23,157 nucleotides of DNA from Burkholderiaceae bacterium (GTDB taxonomy: Bacteria; Pseudomonadota; Gammaproteobacteria; Burkholderiales; Burkholderiaceae), in assembly GCA_017998575.1 (NCBI GenBank), contig JAGOCV010000021.1, positions 1-23,157 of the forward strand, given 5' to 3'. A program made the position numbers and the translations under genes. The stretch's first letter is position 1. Every line of letters begins with the position of its first letter. The notes under the pieces are model-generated. The model worked only from the letters and a program-made list of their open reading frames with translations, was not told where the DNA came from and searched no databases. This document shows, one piece after another, positions 10,424-20,548 of this stretch.

Positions 10424-11515
10424 TTACTTCAGCTCGTCCACCAGCACGCGGACGATGCGCTCGGCATTGGGCGAGCGATCGGGCGTGCCCGTCGCGTCGA
10501 GCACGGACACCGTCGTCGACGTCCCCTGGCTGCGCAGCGCGATACGGTACTTGATGGGCGCCGGCTCGGGCTTGCTGGAACTGCCGAACGAGAAGATGCG
10601 ACCGAAGAAGCCAGGCTGCTTGGTGTCGGGCGTGGTGGGCTCGACGTAGCGCACGAAGTACAGGCCCTGGCTGCGGTCGCGGTCTTCCACCGTGAAGCCG
10701 GTGCGGTCGAGCGCGAGGCCCACGCGACGCCAGGCGCGGTCGAAGTCGTCGTCGATCTGGACGGCGGGCAGGTTGTTCACCGTGGCGGCACGCGCTGCAG
10801 CGCTGGTCGCGCCCGCGGCCACGATGGCTCGCGACTGCTCCTGGGTGACACCCAGCTTGACCAGCAGCCGGCGCAGGAACTCGGCCTCGAGCTCGGGGTC
10901 GGCGGGCCGCGGTTGCCACACCGTGCGGTCCTGCTGCGTGGTGCTGAACACTTCGATCATGCCGCGGTGGCTGATGTAGATCTCGGTCTTGCCGGCGGGC
11001 GTGCGTTCCAGGCGCGTGCGGAACTTGTCGCGCTCGCTGGTCGAGTAGAGCGAGTCCAGCGCGCGGCCGACGAAGTTGCGGATGGCGTCTTGCGGAATCT
11101 TGGCGCGGTTCTCGGCCCAGTCGGTTTCCATGATGCCCAGATTGGCCTGGTCGAGCACGAGAAGGAAGCCGTTTTCCTGCCAGAAGTCGCGCACGTCGTC
11201 CCAGAGCTTCTCCGGGGCGCGGTCGACCACCAGCCAGCGTTGCGAGCCGGCGCGCTCCATGCGCACGTCGCCCAGCGCGCTGGCGGCTGCCGGCACCGCT
11301 GTCGTGACCTGGCCGACCTGGTAGCTGCTCGCCGTGACCGGACGGCCCGGCACGACGTACTGCGTGTCGCGCGAGAGCTGAGTGAGGTCGGGCGGCACGT
11401 CGAGCGACGCTCCCTTGGAGGCGCTCTTGTAGTCGATCTTGTCCGATTCGAGCACCGAGCAGGCGCCCAGCGACAGGGCGAGGGCCAGCAGGCCGAGACG
11501 TTGGATCTTGTTCAC
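10424..11515 (-). CDS. bamC: Outer membrane protein assembly factor BamC
   Basis: A lipoprotein of the BAM complex that inserts beta-barrel proteins into the outer membrane. A GTG start at 11515 gives 363 residues, beginning MNKIQRLGLLALALSLGAC with lipobox LGAC and lipidated Cys19. This start is chosen because it places the signal peptide at the N-terminus and AAGGG lies just upstream; an in-frame ATG at 11611 would start inside dapA and prefix 32 unrelated residues. A disordered linker (about 20-75) contains SDKIDYKSAS, resembling the E. coli BamC segment that binds BamD. Two helix-grip domains follow (about 80-190 and 245-360). The gene follows dapA by 49 bases, the same dapA-bamC linkage known in E. 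coli. Confidence 0.93.
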   Translation of the reverse strand: MNKIQRLGLLALALSLGACSVLESDKIDYKSASKGASLDVPPDLTQLSRDTQYVVPGRPVTASSYQVGQVTTAVPAAASALGDVRMERAGSQRWLVVDRAPEKLWDDVRDFWQENGFLLVLDQANLGIMETDWAENRAKIPQDAIRNFVGRALDSLYSTSERDKFRTRLERTPAGKTEIYISHRGMIEVFSTTQQDRTVWQPRPADPELEAEFLRRLLVKLGVTQEQSRAIVAAGATSAAARAATVNNLPAVQIDDDFDRAWRRVGLALDRTGFTVEDRDRSQGLYFVRYVEPTTPDTKQPGFFGRIFSFGSSSKPEPAPIKYRIALRSQGTSTTVSVLDATGTPDRSPNAERIVRVLVDELK

Positions 11516-11564
11516 GTTGGGAATCCCTTGAAAACCTGGAAATGCGGGCGTTGCGCGCTCGCGT

Positions 11565-12449
11565 TCAGAGCAGACCGCTGGCGCGCAAGGCAGCCTCGAC
11601 GACGGGTTCACTGGCGGCCGACAGCGGCGTCATGGGCAACCGCATGGCCGGCCCGCACAGGCCCATGCGTGCCATTGCCCACTTGACAGGAATCGGGTTG
11701 GCTTCGACGAACAGCTGCTTGTGCAGCGGCATCAGCTTGAACTGGATGTCCATGGCGCGGCGCGTGTCGCCGGCCACCGCCGCCACGCACAGCTCGTGCA
11801 TCAGGCGCGGGGCCACGTTGGCGGTGACGCTCACGTTGCCTTGGCCCCCGCACAGCATCAGCGCCACGGCGGTGGGATCATCCCCCGAATAGATGGCGAA
11901 GCCCTTGGGCGCCTCGCGGATCAGCCACTGCGCGCGCTCGATGTTGCCCGTGGCTTCCTTGATGCCCACGATGCCGGGCACCTGCGCCAGGCGCAGGACG
12001 GTGTCGTGCGCCATGTCGGCCACCGAACGGCCGGGCACGTTGTAGAGCACCGTCGGCAGGTCACCCACCGCTTCGGCGATGGCCTTGAAGTGCTGGTACT
12101 GGCCCTCTTGCGTGGGCTTGTTGTAGTAGGGAACGACCTGCAGCTGGCAATCGGCACCTACTTTCTTGGCGAAGCGGGCGAGCTCAATCGCCTCTGCCGT
12201 CGAGTTGGCGCCGCAGCCGGCCATCACGGGCACGCGGCCGGCGGCCTGCTCGACCGAGACGCGGATGATTTCCTGGTGTTCCTCGACGTTGACCGTGGGC
12301 GATTCACCCGTGGTGCCGACCACGCCGATGCAGTCGGTGCCCTCGGCGATGTGCCAGTCGATCAGCTTGCGCAGCGTCGGGTAGTCCACGCTGCCGTCTT
12401 CGTGCATGGGCGTGACCAGGGCCACGATGCTGCCGGTGATGGGTGTCAT
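11565..12449 (-). CDS. dapA: 4-hydroxy-tetrahydrodipicolinate synthase
   Basis: Condenses pyruvate with aspartate semialdehyde, the first committed step to diaminopimelate and lysine. The product is a 294-residue TIM-barrel protein of family length. The Schiff-base lysine is Lys164 in VGIKEATGN. Tyr136 and Arg141 lie in LYNVPGRS, and the GTTGES loop is at 45-50 with Thr46 and Thr47. These match the E. coli catalytic set (Thr44, Tyr133, Arg138, Lys161). The start [15 protein letters not shown] is typical. It lies 40 bases after a methyltransferase gene and is followed by bamC, so cell-wall precursor and outer membrane assembly genes sit in one probable transcript. The enzyme is commonly feedback-inhibited by lysine. 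Confidence 0.97.
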   Translation of the reverse strand: MTPITGSIVALVTPMHEDGSVDYPTLRKLIDWHIAEGTDCIGVVGTTGESPTVNVEEHQEIIRVSVEQAAGRVPVMAGCGANSTAEAIELARFAKKVGADCQLQVVPYYNKPTQEGQYQHFKAIAEAVGDLPTVLYNVPGRSVADMAHDTVLRLAQVPGIVGIKEATGNIERAQWLIREAPKGFAIYSGDDPTAVALMLCGGQGNVSVTANVAPRLMHELCVAAVAGDTRRAMDIQFKLMPLHKQLFVEANPIPVKWAMARMGLCGPAMRLPMTPLSAASEPVVEAALRASGLL

Positions 12450-12489
12450 GTCCGGATGGGGCCGTTCAGGAGGTAAACCGGCATTCTAC

Positions 12490-13032
12490 TCAGAGCGCAT
12501 GACGCGCCGGCGGGGCGTCATGGGGTTGCCGCACGGCGGCAATGCGTTGCACGAAGCGGGGCGGATCGGCCTCGAATCCGTCTTCATAGGCCACGATGCG
12601 CAAACCCTGGCAGGCGGCGATGAGTTCCCCCGGCTGCAGCAGGAAATCGGGGCGCGAGGGCTTGCCGATGGTTTCATTGCCGGTGGCGAAGGTCTCGTAG
12701 ATCAGCGCGCCGCCCTCATCCACGCTCTGCACGATCAGCGGCAGCGTCGGCCGCCACAGGTAATTCGTGACCACGACGGCGCCAAACCGGCGCCCTGGCC
12801 AGGGCCAGGGGCCGCCTTCGATGTCGGCCAGCACGGCTTCGCCCAGGTGCGCGACGCTGGCGATGGCCTCCGGCGACTGGTCCACACCGGTCACCGCGTG
12901 GCCGCGCTCGCGGAACCAGCGCATGTGCCGCCCATGGCCGCAAGCGACGTCGAGCACGCTCGCGCCTGCGGGCACCAGGCGGCTCCAGCGCCGGACCCAG
13001 GCCGAAGGCGCCTGGCTTCCATGAGGCAGCAT
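12490..13032 (-). CDS. Class I SAM-dependent methyltransferase (TehB-like), substrate unknown
   Basis: A 180-residue protein with the Rossmann SAM-binding motif LDVACGHGRHMRWF (27-40 from the chosen ATG) and the acidic strand end VTGVDQSP. The later segment VVVTNYLWRP occupies the motif IV region. Length and motifs resemble TehB-like methyltransferases, but nothing indicates a tellurite role. Three starts are possible: ATG at 13032, a GTG at 13047 that overlaps the preceding stop as GTGA, and a GTG at 13062. No strong Shine-Dalgarno supports any of them. The ATG is chosen because the conserved body begins shortly after it. It sits between a 45-residue membrane protein gene and dapA in the minus-strand run. 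Confidence 0.85.
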   Translation of the reverse strand: MLPHGSQAPSAWVRRWSRLVPAGASVLDVACGHGRHMRWFRERGHAVTGVDQSPEAIASVAHLGEAVLADIEGGPWPWPGRRFGAVVVTNYLWRPTLPLIVQSVDEGGALIYETFATGNETIGKPSRPDFLLQPGELIAACQGLRIVAYEDGFEADPPRFVQRIAAVRQPHDAPPARHAL

Positions 13033-13043
13033 GGCAGCCGCCG

Positions 13044-13181
13044 TCACTGGAAGCAGGCCCACATCTGCTCGGACAGCGCCACCAGGAACTCGGGGCGCGT
13101 GTAGAGCGAGAACACGCCCAGCAACACCGCACCGATGGCGGCGGCGACCAACAGGCGCGGGAGCAGGGTTCCTGGCTTCAT
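13044..13181 (-). CDS. Small single-pass membrane protein, 45 residues
   Basis: A short gene read from ATG at 13181 to TGA at 13044. The product has a basic N-terminus (MKPGTLLPR), one hydrophobic segment (about 10-27, LLVAAAIGAVLLGVFSLY) and a short tail, TRPEFLVALSEQMWACFQ. This layout suggests an inner-membrane protein with the tail outside, by the positive-inside rule. It begins 26 bases after the MFS stop and ends at the methyltransferase start. From memory, small proteins with a similar TRPEF...WACF tail occur in related Burkholderiales, which supports reality, but no function is known to me. It could be an accessory peptide of the transporter. Confidence 0.65.
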   Translation of the reverse strand: MKPGTLLPRLLVAAAIGAVLLGVFSLYTRPEFLVALSEQMWACFQ

Positions 13182-13206
13182 GGCGGGGCGCGGAGTGGTC
13201 GGGATG

Positions 13207-14439
13207 CTAGCTGGCCTGGGGCGCGGGGCGGGCAATGGCCGTTTCGCGCACAGGGAGGTTGACCAGCGCCGCGAACACACCCAGCGCGATCGAGATGTAC
13301 CAGACGATGTCATAGCTGCCGGTGCGGTCGTAGAGATAGCCGCCCAGCCACACGCCCAGGAACGAACCGATCTGGTGGCTGAAGAATACGAAGCCGCCCA
13401 GCATCGACAGGTGCGCCACACCGAAGATCTGCGCCACGACCGCATTGGTGGGCGGGATGGTGGACAGCCACAGCAGGCCCATGGCCGACGCGAACAGGTA
13501 GACCGACAGCGGCGAGATCGGTGCCAGCAGGAACAGCACGATCACCACCGAGCGGGCGAAATAGATGAACGCCAGGATGTTCTTCTTGAGCATGCGCTCG
13601 CCCAGCGTGCCCGCCAGGTAGGTGCCGAACACGTTGAACAGTCCGATCAGCGCCAGTGCATAGCTGGCCACCTCGGGCGCCAGGCCCTTGTCCTTGAGGT
13701 AGCTGGGCATGTGCACGCCGATGAACACCACCTGGAAGCCGCAGACGAAATAGCCGGCCATCAGCAGCTGGAAGCTCGGGTAGCGGCAGGCCTCGGCCAG
13801 CGCCTGGCCGATGGTCTGCTGGCGCCGCACCACGGTGCCGCCACCGAAACCCGGCTCGCGCAGCCCCCAGGCCAGCGGCAGGATCAGCAGGGCTGCCGCG
13901 CCCAGCATGAGCAGTGCCTGCTGCCAGCCGAAGCCGCGGATCAGGAAGCCTTCCATCGGCACCATGAGGAACTGCCCGAACGAGCCGGCCGCAGCCGCAA
14001 TGCCCATGGCCCATGATCGCCGTGCGGCCGGGATGTTGCGGCCGATCACGCCGTAGATCACGGCATAGGTGGTGCCTGCCTGTGCCATGCCGATCAGCAC
14101 GCCCGTGGTCGCGGTGAACATCAGCGGTGTGGTGGCCAGGGCCATGCCGGCCAGGCCCGCGGCGTAGAGCACGGCGCCCACCAGCAGAACCCGGAAGGCA
14201 CCGAAGCGGTCTGCAGCCATACCGGCGAAGATGCCGGAGATGCCCCAGGTGAGGTTCTGGATCGCCAGCGCGAAGGCGAAGGTCTCGCGTGTCCAGCCGT
14301 TGGCCTGCGTGATGGGTTGCAGCCACAGACCGAAGCCATGGCGGATGCCCATCGACAGCGTGACGATGGCGGCGCCGCACACCAGCACCTGGGCGATCGA
14401 CAGCGTTCGTCTCTCTGTTGTTGTATCGATTGTTGTCAT
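13207..14439 (-). CDS. Major facilitator superfamily transporter
   Basis: A 410-residue inner-membrane protein with about 12 hydrophobic segments and the MFS loop 2-3 signature near AGMAADRFGAFRVLLVG (about 72-88). The N-terminal GIRHGFGLWLQPITQANGWTRETFAFA stretch (31-57) resembles organic-anion or monocarboxylate-type MFS members such as the oxalate/formate antiporter group. Substrate and direction cannot be decided from sequence. It is the first gene of the minus-strand run leading to dapA and bamC and diverges from parE across 170 bases. A TATACA hexamer lies 10 bases before the ATG, and no Shine-Dalgarno is visible. It may be an independent unit that reads through into the next genes. 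Confidence 0.9.
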   Translation of the reverse strand: MTTIDTTTERRTLSIAQVLVCGAAIVTLSMGIRHGFGLWLQPITQANGWTRETFAFALAIQNLTWGISGIFAGMAADRFGAFRVLLVGAVLYAAGLAGMALATTPLMFTATTGVLIGMAQAGTTYAVIYGVIGRNIPAARRSWAMGIAAAAGSFGQFLMVPMEGFLIRGFGWQQALLMLGAAALLILPLAWGLREPGFGGGTVVRRQQTIGQALAEACRYPSFQLLMAGYFVCGFQVVFIGVHMPSYLKDKGLAPEVASYALALIGLFNVFGTYLAGTLGERMLKKNILAFIYFARSVVIVLFLLAPISPLSVYLFASAMGLLWLSTIPPTNAVVAQIFGVAHLSMLGGFVFFSHQIGSFLGVWLGGYLYDRTGSYDIVWYISIALGVFAALVNLPVRETAIARPAPQAS

Positions 14440-14449
14440 GGCGCATGAC

Positions 14450-14455
14450 TGTATA
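14450..14455 (-). promoter_or_regulatory. Candidate -10 element close to the MFS gene start
   Basis: TATACA on the minus strand, ending 10 bases before the ATG, with no Shine-Dalgarno between. Transcription from here would start within a few bases of the start codon. It is one of two such elements in the divergent MFS/parE region. Confidence 0.35.
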
Positions 14456-14594
14456 GAAAAGGCACCGGGCGCGTGTCGCCCGCGCTACCTGGGGCAGATG
14501 AAATTGCACGCGTGGACTGATGCGCGCCGCGCATCGGTCGGGCGGCGCGCCACCAGGGCTGTATTTGCATCCAGTGGTTTCGCCGGTTGCGTTC

Positions 14595-14600
14595 TACAAT
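14595..14600 (+). promoter_or_regulatory. Candidate -10 element close to the parE start
   Basis: TACAAT ends 9 bases before the parE ATG. There is no Shine-Dalgarno in the intervening CGCGCTCCC. If used, the parE mRNA would be leaderless or nearly so. The -35 side is weak. Confidence 0.4.
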
Positions 14601-14609
14601 CGCGCTCCC

Positions 14610-16577
14610 ATGGCAGTCAAACCACCTACAGAGTACTCCGAGGGCTCCATCCGTGTCCTCAAGGGACTGGAGCCCGTCAAGCAGCGGCCGGGCATGTATA
14701 CCCGTACCGACAACCCGCTGCACATCGTCCAGGAAGTGCTGGACAACGCGGCCGACGAAGCCCTGGCCGGACATGGTCGCAAGATCAAGGTCACGCTGCA
14801 TGCCGACGGCTCGGTCAGTGTCGAGGACGACGGCCGCGGCATCCCCTTCGGCATGCACCCCGAGGAAAACGCCCCTGTCATCGAGCTCGTCTTCACCCGG
14901 CTGCATGCCGGCGGCAAGTTCGACAAGGGCAAGGGCGGTGCCTACAGCTTCTCGGGCGGCCTGCACGGCGTGGGCGTGTCCGTCACCAATGCGCTGGCCA
15001 CCCGGCTCGAAGCCACCAGTCACCGCGAAGGCAAGGTGGCGCGCCTGGTGTTCTCGGGCGGCGACGTGGTCGAGCCACTGGCTACGCGGGCCCAGGGCGA
15101 GGGCGACCGCAGGCAGGGCACCACCGTGCGTGTCTGGCCCGACGCGAAGTATTTCGAATCGGCACAACTGCCGATGGGCGAACTGACCCACCTGCTGCGC
15201 AGCAAGGCCGTGCTCATGCCCGGCGTCAGCGTCACGCTGACGGTCGAGAAGACGAAGGACAGCCAGACCTGGCTCTACAAGGGCGGCCTGCGCGACTACC
15301 TCATGCAGACGCTGCCGGCCGATCCGGTGATCCCGCTGTTCGAGGGTGAGGGCTACGCCGAGAACAACGACAGCTTCGCCGAGGGCGAGGGTGCGGCGTG
15401 GGCCGTGGCATTCACCGAAGAAGGCGCCCCGGTGCGCGAGAGCTACGTCAACCTCATTCCCACCAGCGCTGGCGGCACGCACGACAGCGGCCTGCGGGAC
15501 GGCCTGTTCAATGCCGTCAAGAGCTTCATCGAGCTGCACAGCCTGCTGCCCAAGGGCGTGAAGCTGCTGCCCGAGGACGTGTTCGCGCGCGCCAGCTATG
15601 TGCTGTCGGCCAAGGTGCTCGATCCGCAGTTCCAGGGCCAGATCAAGGAGCGCCTCAACTCGCGCGACGCCGTTCGCCTCGTGTCCACCTTCGTGCGGCC
15701 GGCGCTCGAGCTCTGGCTCAACCAGCACGTCGAATACGGCAAGAAGCTGGCCGAGCTGGCCATCAAGGCCGCGCAGACGCGCCAGAAGGCCGGCCAGAAG
15801 GTCGAAAAGCGCAAGGGCTCGGGCGTGGCCGTGCTGCCCGGCAAGCTCACCGACTGCGAGAGCAAGGACATCGCGCACAACGAGGTGTTCCTGGTCGAAG
15901 GCGATTCTGCCGGCGGCAGCGCCAAGATGGGCCGCGACAAGGAAAGCCAGGCCATCCTGCCGCTGCGCGGAAAGGTGCTCAACACCTGGGAAGTGGAGCG
16001 CGACCGACTGTTCGCCAACACCGAAATCCACGACATCTCGGTCGCCATCGGCGTCGATCCGCACGGCCCCAACGACACGCCCGACTTGTCGGGACTGCGC
16101 TACGGCAAGGTCTGCATCCTGAGCGACGCCGACGTCGACGGCTCGCATATCCAGGTGCTGCTGCTCACGCTGTTCTTCCGGCATTTCCCCAAGCTGATCG
16201 AGACGGGCCACGTGTTCGTGGCGCGTCCGCCGCTCTACCGCGTCGACACCCCCGCGCGCGGCAAGAAGCCGGCCGGCAAGGTCTATGCGCTCGACGATGG
16301 CGAACTCACGGCCATCCTCGACAAGCTGCGCAAGGAAGGCGTGGCCGAGGGCAAGTGGACCATCAGCCGCTTCAAGGGCCTGGGCGAGATGAACGCCGAG
16401 CAGCTGTGGGAAACCACGCTCAACCCCGACACCCGCCGCCTGCTGCCGGTGCAGCTGGGCCAGCTGGACTTCGCGGCCACCGAAGCCGAGATCACCAAGC
16501 TCATGGGCAAGGGCGAGGCCGCGGCGCGGCGTGAGCTGATGGAACTGCACGGCGACGCCGTGGAAGTGGACGTGTGA
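14610..16577 (+). CDS. parE: DNA topoisomerase IV subunit B
   Basis: ATPase subunit of topoisomerase IV, which decatenates daughter chromosomes together with ParC. The product is 655 residues. The GHKL ATPase domain shows EVLDNAADE (42-50; Glu42, Asn46), DDGRGIP (73-79) and GGLHGVG (116-122). A transducer domain follows. The TOPRIM domain shows EGDSAGG and DADVDGSH, which bind the catalytic magnesium. Length and lack of the large E. coli GyrB insert favour ParE over GyrB, as does parC close by. The start MAVKPPTEYSEGSIRVLKGLE fits the family. The stop overlaps the next gene by one base (TGATG). The order parE-GNAT-transglycosylase-parC suggests a single transcript. Confidence 0.96.
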   Translation: MAVKPPTEYSEGSIRVLKGLEPVKQRPGMYTRTDNPLHIVQEVLDNAADEALAGHGRKIKVTLHADGSVSVEDDGRGIPFGMHPEENAPVIELVFTRLHAGGKFDKGKGGAYSFSGGLHGVGVSVTNALATRLEATSHREGKVARLVFSGGDVVEPLATRAQGEGDRRQGTTVRVWPDAKYFESAQLPMGELTHLLRSKAVLMPGVSVTLTVEKTKDSQTWLYKGGLRDYLMQTLPADPVIPLFEGEGYAENNDSFAEGEGAAWAVAFTEEGAPVRESYVNLIPTSAGGTHDSGLRDGLFNAVKSFIELHSLLPKGVKLLPEDVFARASYVLSAKVLDPQFQGQIKERLNSRDAVRLVSTFVRPALELWLNQHVEYGKKLAELAIKAAQTRQKAGQKVEKRKGSGVAVLPGKLTDCESKDIAHNEVFLVEGDSAGGSAKMGRDKESQAILPLRGKVLNTWEVERDRLFANTEIHDISVAIGVDPHGPNDTPDLSGLRYGKVCILSDADVDGSHIQVLLLTLFFRHFPKLIETGHVFVARPPLYRVDTPARGKKPAGKVYALDDGELTAILDKLRKEGVAEGKWTISRFKGLGEMNAEQLWETTLNPDTRRLLPVQLGQLDFAATEAEITKLMGKGEAAARRELMELHGDAVEVDV

Positions 16578-17167
16578 TGGTGCCCGCGCAGGACACGCCC
16601 GACGCCATCCTCGCGCAGCTGCGCGCGCGCGAGGGGGCGACGCGCGTGCGCCTGCGGCCCACCCTGCAGTCCGACATCCCCTACGTGCTCTCGCTCGAGC
16701 AGGACCCGGACAACCTGCCCGACATCACCCCGTGGGAGCGCACGCAGCATGAGGCCGCGATCCGCTTCCCCGACTTCCGCCACTTCGTCATCGAGTCCGG
16801 CGCCGATTTCGAGGCCGCGGGTTTCGCCATCCTGATCGGCTGCCGCAGCCCGCACCAGGCGCTGGAACTCAAGCGCGTGGTGGTACGGCACAAGGGCCAC
16901 GGAACGGGGCGTGCGGCGTTGCGCGTGCTCAAGCGCATCGCCTTCGACGATCTGGGCGCGCACCGCTTCTGGCTCGACGTGAAGTCGCTCAACACGCGTG
17001 CGCGCGCCCTCTACGAGCGCGAAGGCTTCGCGGTGGAAGGTACGCTGCGCGATGCGGTCAGGGTGGGCGATCGCACGGCCTCGGGCTACGACTCGCTGAT
17101 CGTGATGTCGATGCTGGCCGACGAGTTCACCGCCCGCCGCGCCGCGGCCCTGGAGCTGCCGGCATGA
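16577..17167 (+). CDS. GNAT-family N-acetyltransferase (RimJ/RimL-like)
   Basis: A 196-residue acetyl-CoA-dependent acyltransferase. It begins with the RVRLRPTLQSDIPYVLSLEQ entry strand (23-42). The acetyl-CoA pyrophosphate loop is RHKGHGTGR (104-112), and the C-terminal NTRARALYEREGF (139-151) is typical of RimJ/RimL-type enzymes. The acetylated substrate cannot be read from sequence. The ATG shares its A with the parE stop codon; a GTG one codon earlier is also in frame. The stop overlaps the next gene as ATGA. Such tight coupling to parE suggests steady low-level co-expression with topoisomerase IV, but a functional link is not shown. Confidence 0.9.
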   Translation: MVPAQDTPDAILAQLRAREGATRVRLRPTLQSDIPYVLSLEQDPDNLPDITPWERTQHEAAIRFPDFRHFVIESGADFEAAGFAILIGCRSPHQALELKRVVVRHKGHGTGRAALRVLKRIAFDDLGAHRFWLDVKSLNTRARALYEREGFAVEGTLRDAVRVGDRTASGYDSLIVMSMLADEFTARRAAALELPA

Positions 17168-18090
17168 GCGCTGCCTGGCCGCCCCGAGGCGCTCGCACCG
17201 CAGCCCGTGGGAGCGAGGCCGTTCCACGCGCGCGAGCGTTGCTGCTGGCCATCGCCACGGCGTGCGCGCTGCTGGCCACCACCACCGCCGCGCGCGCCGA
17301 CGTGTGGGGGTATGTCGATGCGCAGGGCGTGGCGCACTTCGCGGCCGAACGGCTGGACGAGCGCTACGAGCTGTTCTTCCGCAATGGCACGTCTTTCGAC
17401 TCGGCCGATGGCCTGCCGGCAGCGGCGGCCGAGACACCGCGCGCCGTCACCGTGCCCACGCAGAAGGCCAAGCTGCTCGCCTTCTTCGACGTGTCGCCGG
17501 CCTACAAGTCGGTCAAGCACCTGATGCGCGAATCGGCGCAGGCCCACGGCGTCGAGTACGAGCTGCTGCAGGCCATCATCGCCACCGAATCGGGCTTCGA
17601 CGCGCAGGCCGTGTCGCCGCGCGGCGCCATCGGGCTGATGCAGGTGATGCCGGCTACGGCCGAGCGCTATGGCGTGCGCGGCGACGCGAGGCTGACGCTT
17701 GAGCGGCGCCTGGCCGATCCCCGCACCAACATCGGCGCCGGCACCCGCTACCTGCGCGACCTCATGCGCCGCTACCCCGGCCAGCTCGACCTGGTGCTGG
17801 CCGCATACAACGCGGGCGAGGGTGCGGTGCAACGCGCGGGCCACAAGGTGCCCAACTTCCGCGAAACGCAGAACTACGTGCGCACCGTGACCCAGCTCTA
17901 CACGCTGCTGCGCCCACCCGAAACCCTGGCGGCCCAGCGCCGTGGCGCAGTGCCCGCCCGCGTGCGCGTGGAGCTCGCTGCTGGCGTGCCCGCCGGTGGC
18001 GCTGTGGGGCGCGGCAACATGCCACCTCCGCTGGCCGCCGGCACCACCACCGTGGCCGAGACCGCGCAGGGCGCAAAGGCCGGCTACTGA
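17164..18090 (+). CDS. Secreted soluble-type lytic transglycosylase (SLT domain)
   Basis: Cleaves the MurNAc-GlcNAc bond of peptidoglycan to form 1,6-anhydro ends; periplasmic. The 308-residue product has a long N-terminal signal region, with a hydrophobic core at about 23-41 and probable cleavage after ARA (43-45). A short DUF4124-like segment, [12 protein letters not shown] (48-59), follows. The SLT domain (about 115-240) has catalytic Glu142 in [16 protein letters not shown] (154-163) and AYNAGEGAV (214-222). The last 65 residues are Ala/Gly/Pro-rich and probably disordered. The start overlaps the acetyltransferase stop (ATGA), and parC begins 64 bases after its stop. A transglycosylase beside parC is a familiar arrangement in Burkholderiales as I recall it. 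Confidence 0.93.
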   Translation: MSAAWPPRGARTAARGSEAVPRARALLLAIATACALLATTTAARADVWGYVDAQGVAHFAAERLDERYELFFRNGTSFDSADGLPAAAAETPRAVTVPTQKAKLLAFFDVSPAYKSVKHLMRESAQAHGVEYELLQAIIATESGFDAQAVSPRGAIGLMQVMPATAERYGVRGDARLTLERRLADPRTNIGAGTRYLRDLMRRYPGQLDLVLAAYNAGEGAVQRAGHKVPNFRETQNYVRTVTQLYTLLRPPETLAAQRRGAVPARVRVELAAGVPAGGAVGRGNMPPPLAAGTTTVAETAQGAKAGY

Positions 18091-18154
18091 ACTTTTTCCC
18101 GCGCGGCGTGCGGCCTCGCCGCTGCCGCGCGCCAGACACCCGACGACGACAACG

Positions 18155-20500
<2,346 letters not shown>

Positions 20501-20548
20501 GCCGGGTGCCGGTCGGCATGCCCGGTATCGCCCGCGGCGTCAGTGGCC

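Noticed and set aside
11516..11611. Upstream ATG extension of bamC by 32 residues.
   Set aside because: It would start within dapA and bury the lipoprotein signal peptide; the GTG at 11515 has a Shine-Dalgarno and a proper lipobox.
13310..14509. A second minus-strand frame of about 400 codons over the MFS transporter.
   Set aside because: Its translation is Arg/His/Gly-rich and out of frame with a clearly membrane-spanning protein in the correct frame.
14436..16550. A 704-codon minus-strand open frame opposite parE.
   Set aside because: Antisense shadow of a conserved gene; His/Gln/Ala/Arg-rich and lacking any recognisable motif.
18101..18130. Inverted repeat GCGCGGC...GCCGCGC between the transglycosylase and parC genes.
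   Set aside because: Short 7-bp arms with a 16-base loop in very GC-rich sequence; expected by chance.
20502..20525. Imperfect hairpin just after the parC stop as a terminator.
   Set aside because: The stem has a 2-base bulge, and no T run follows on either strand; too weak to call.
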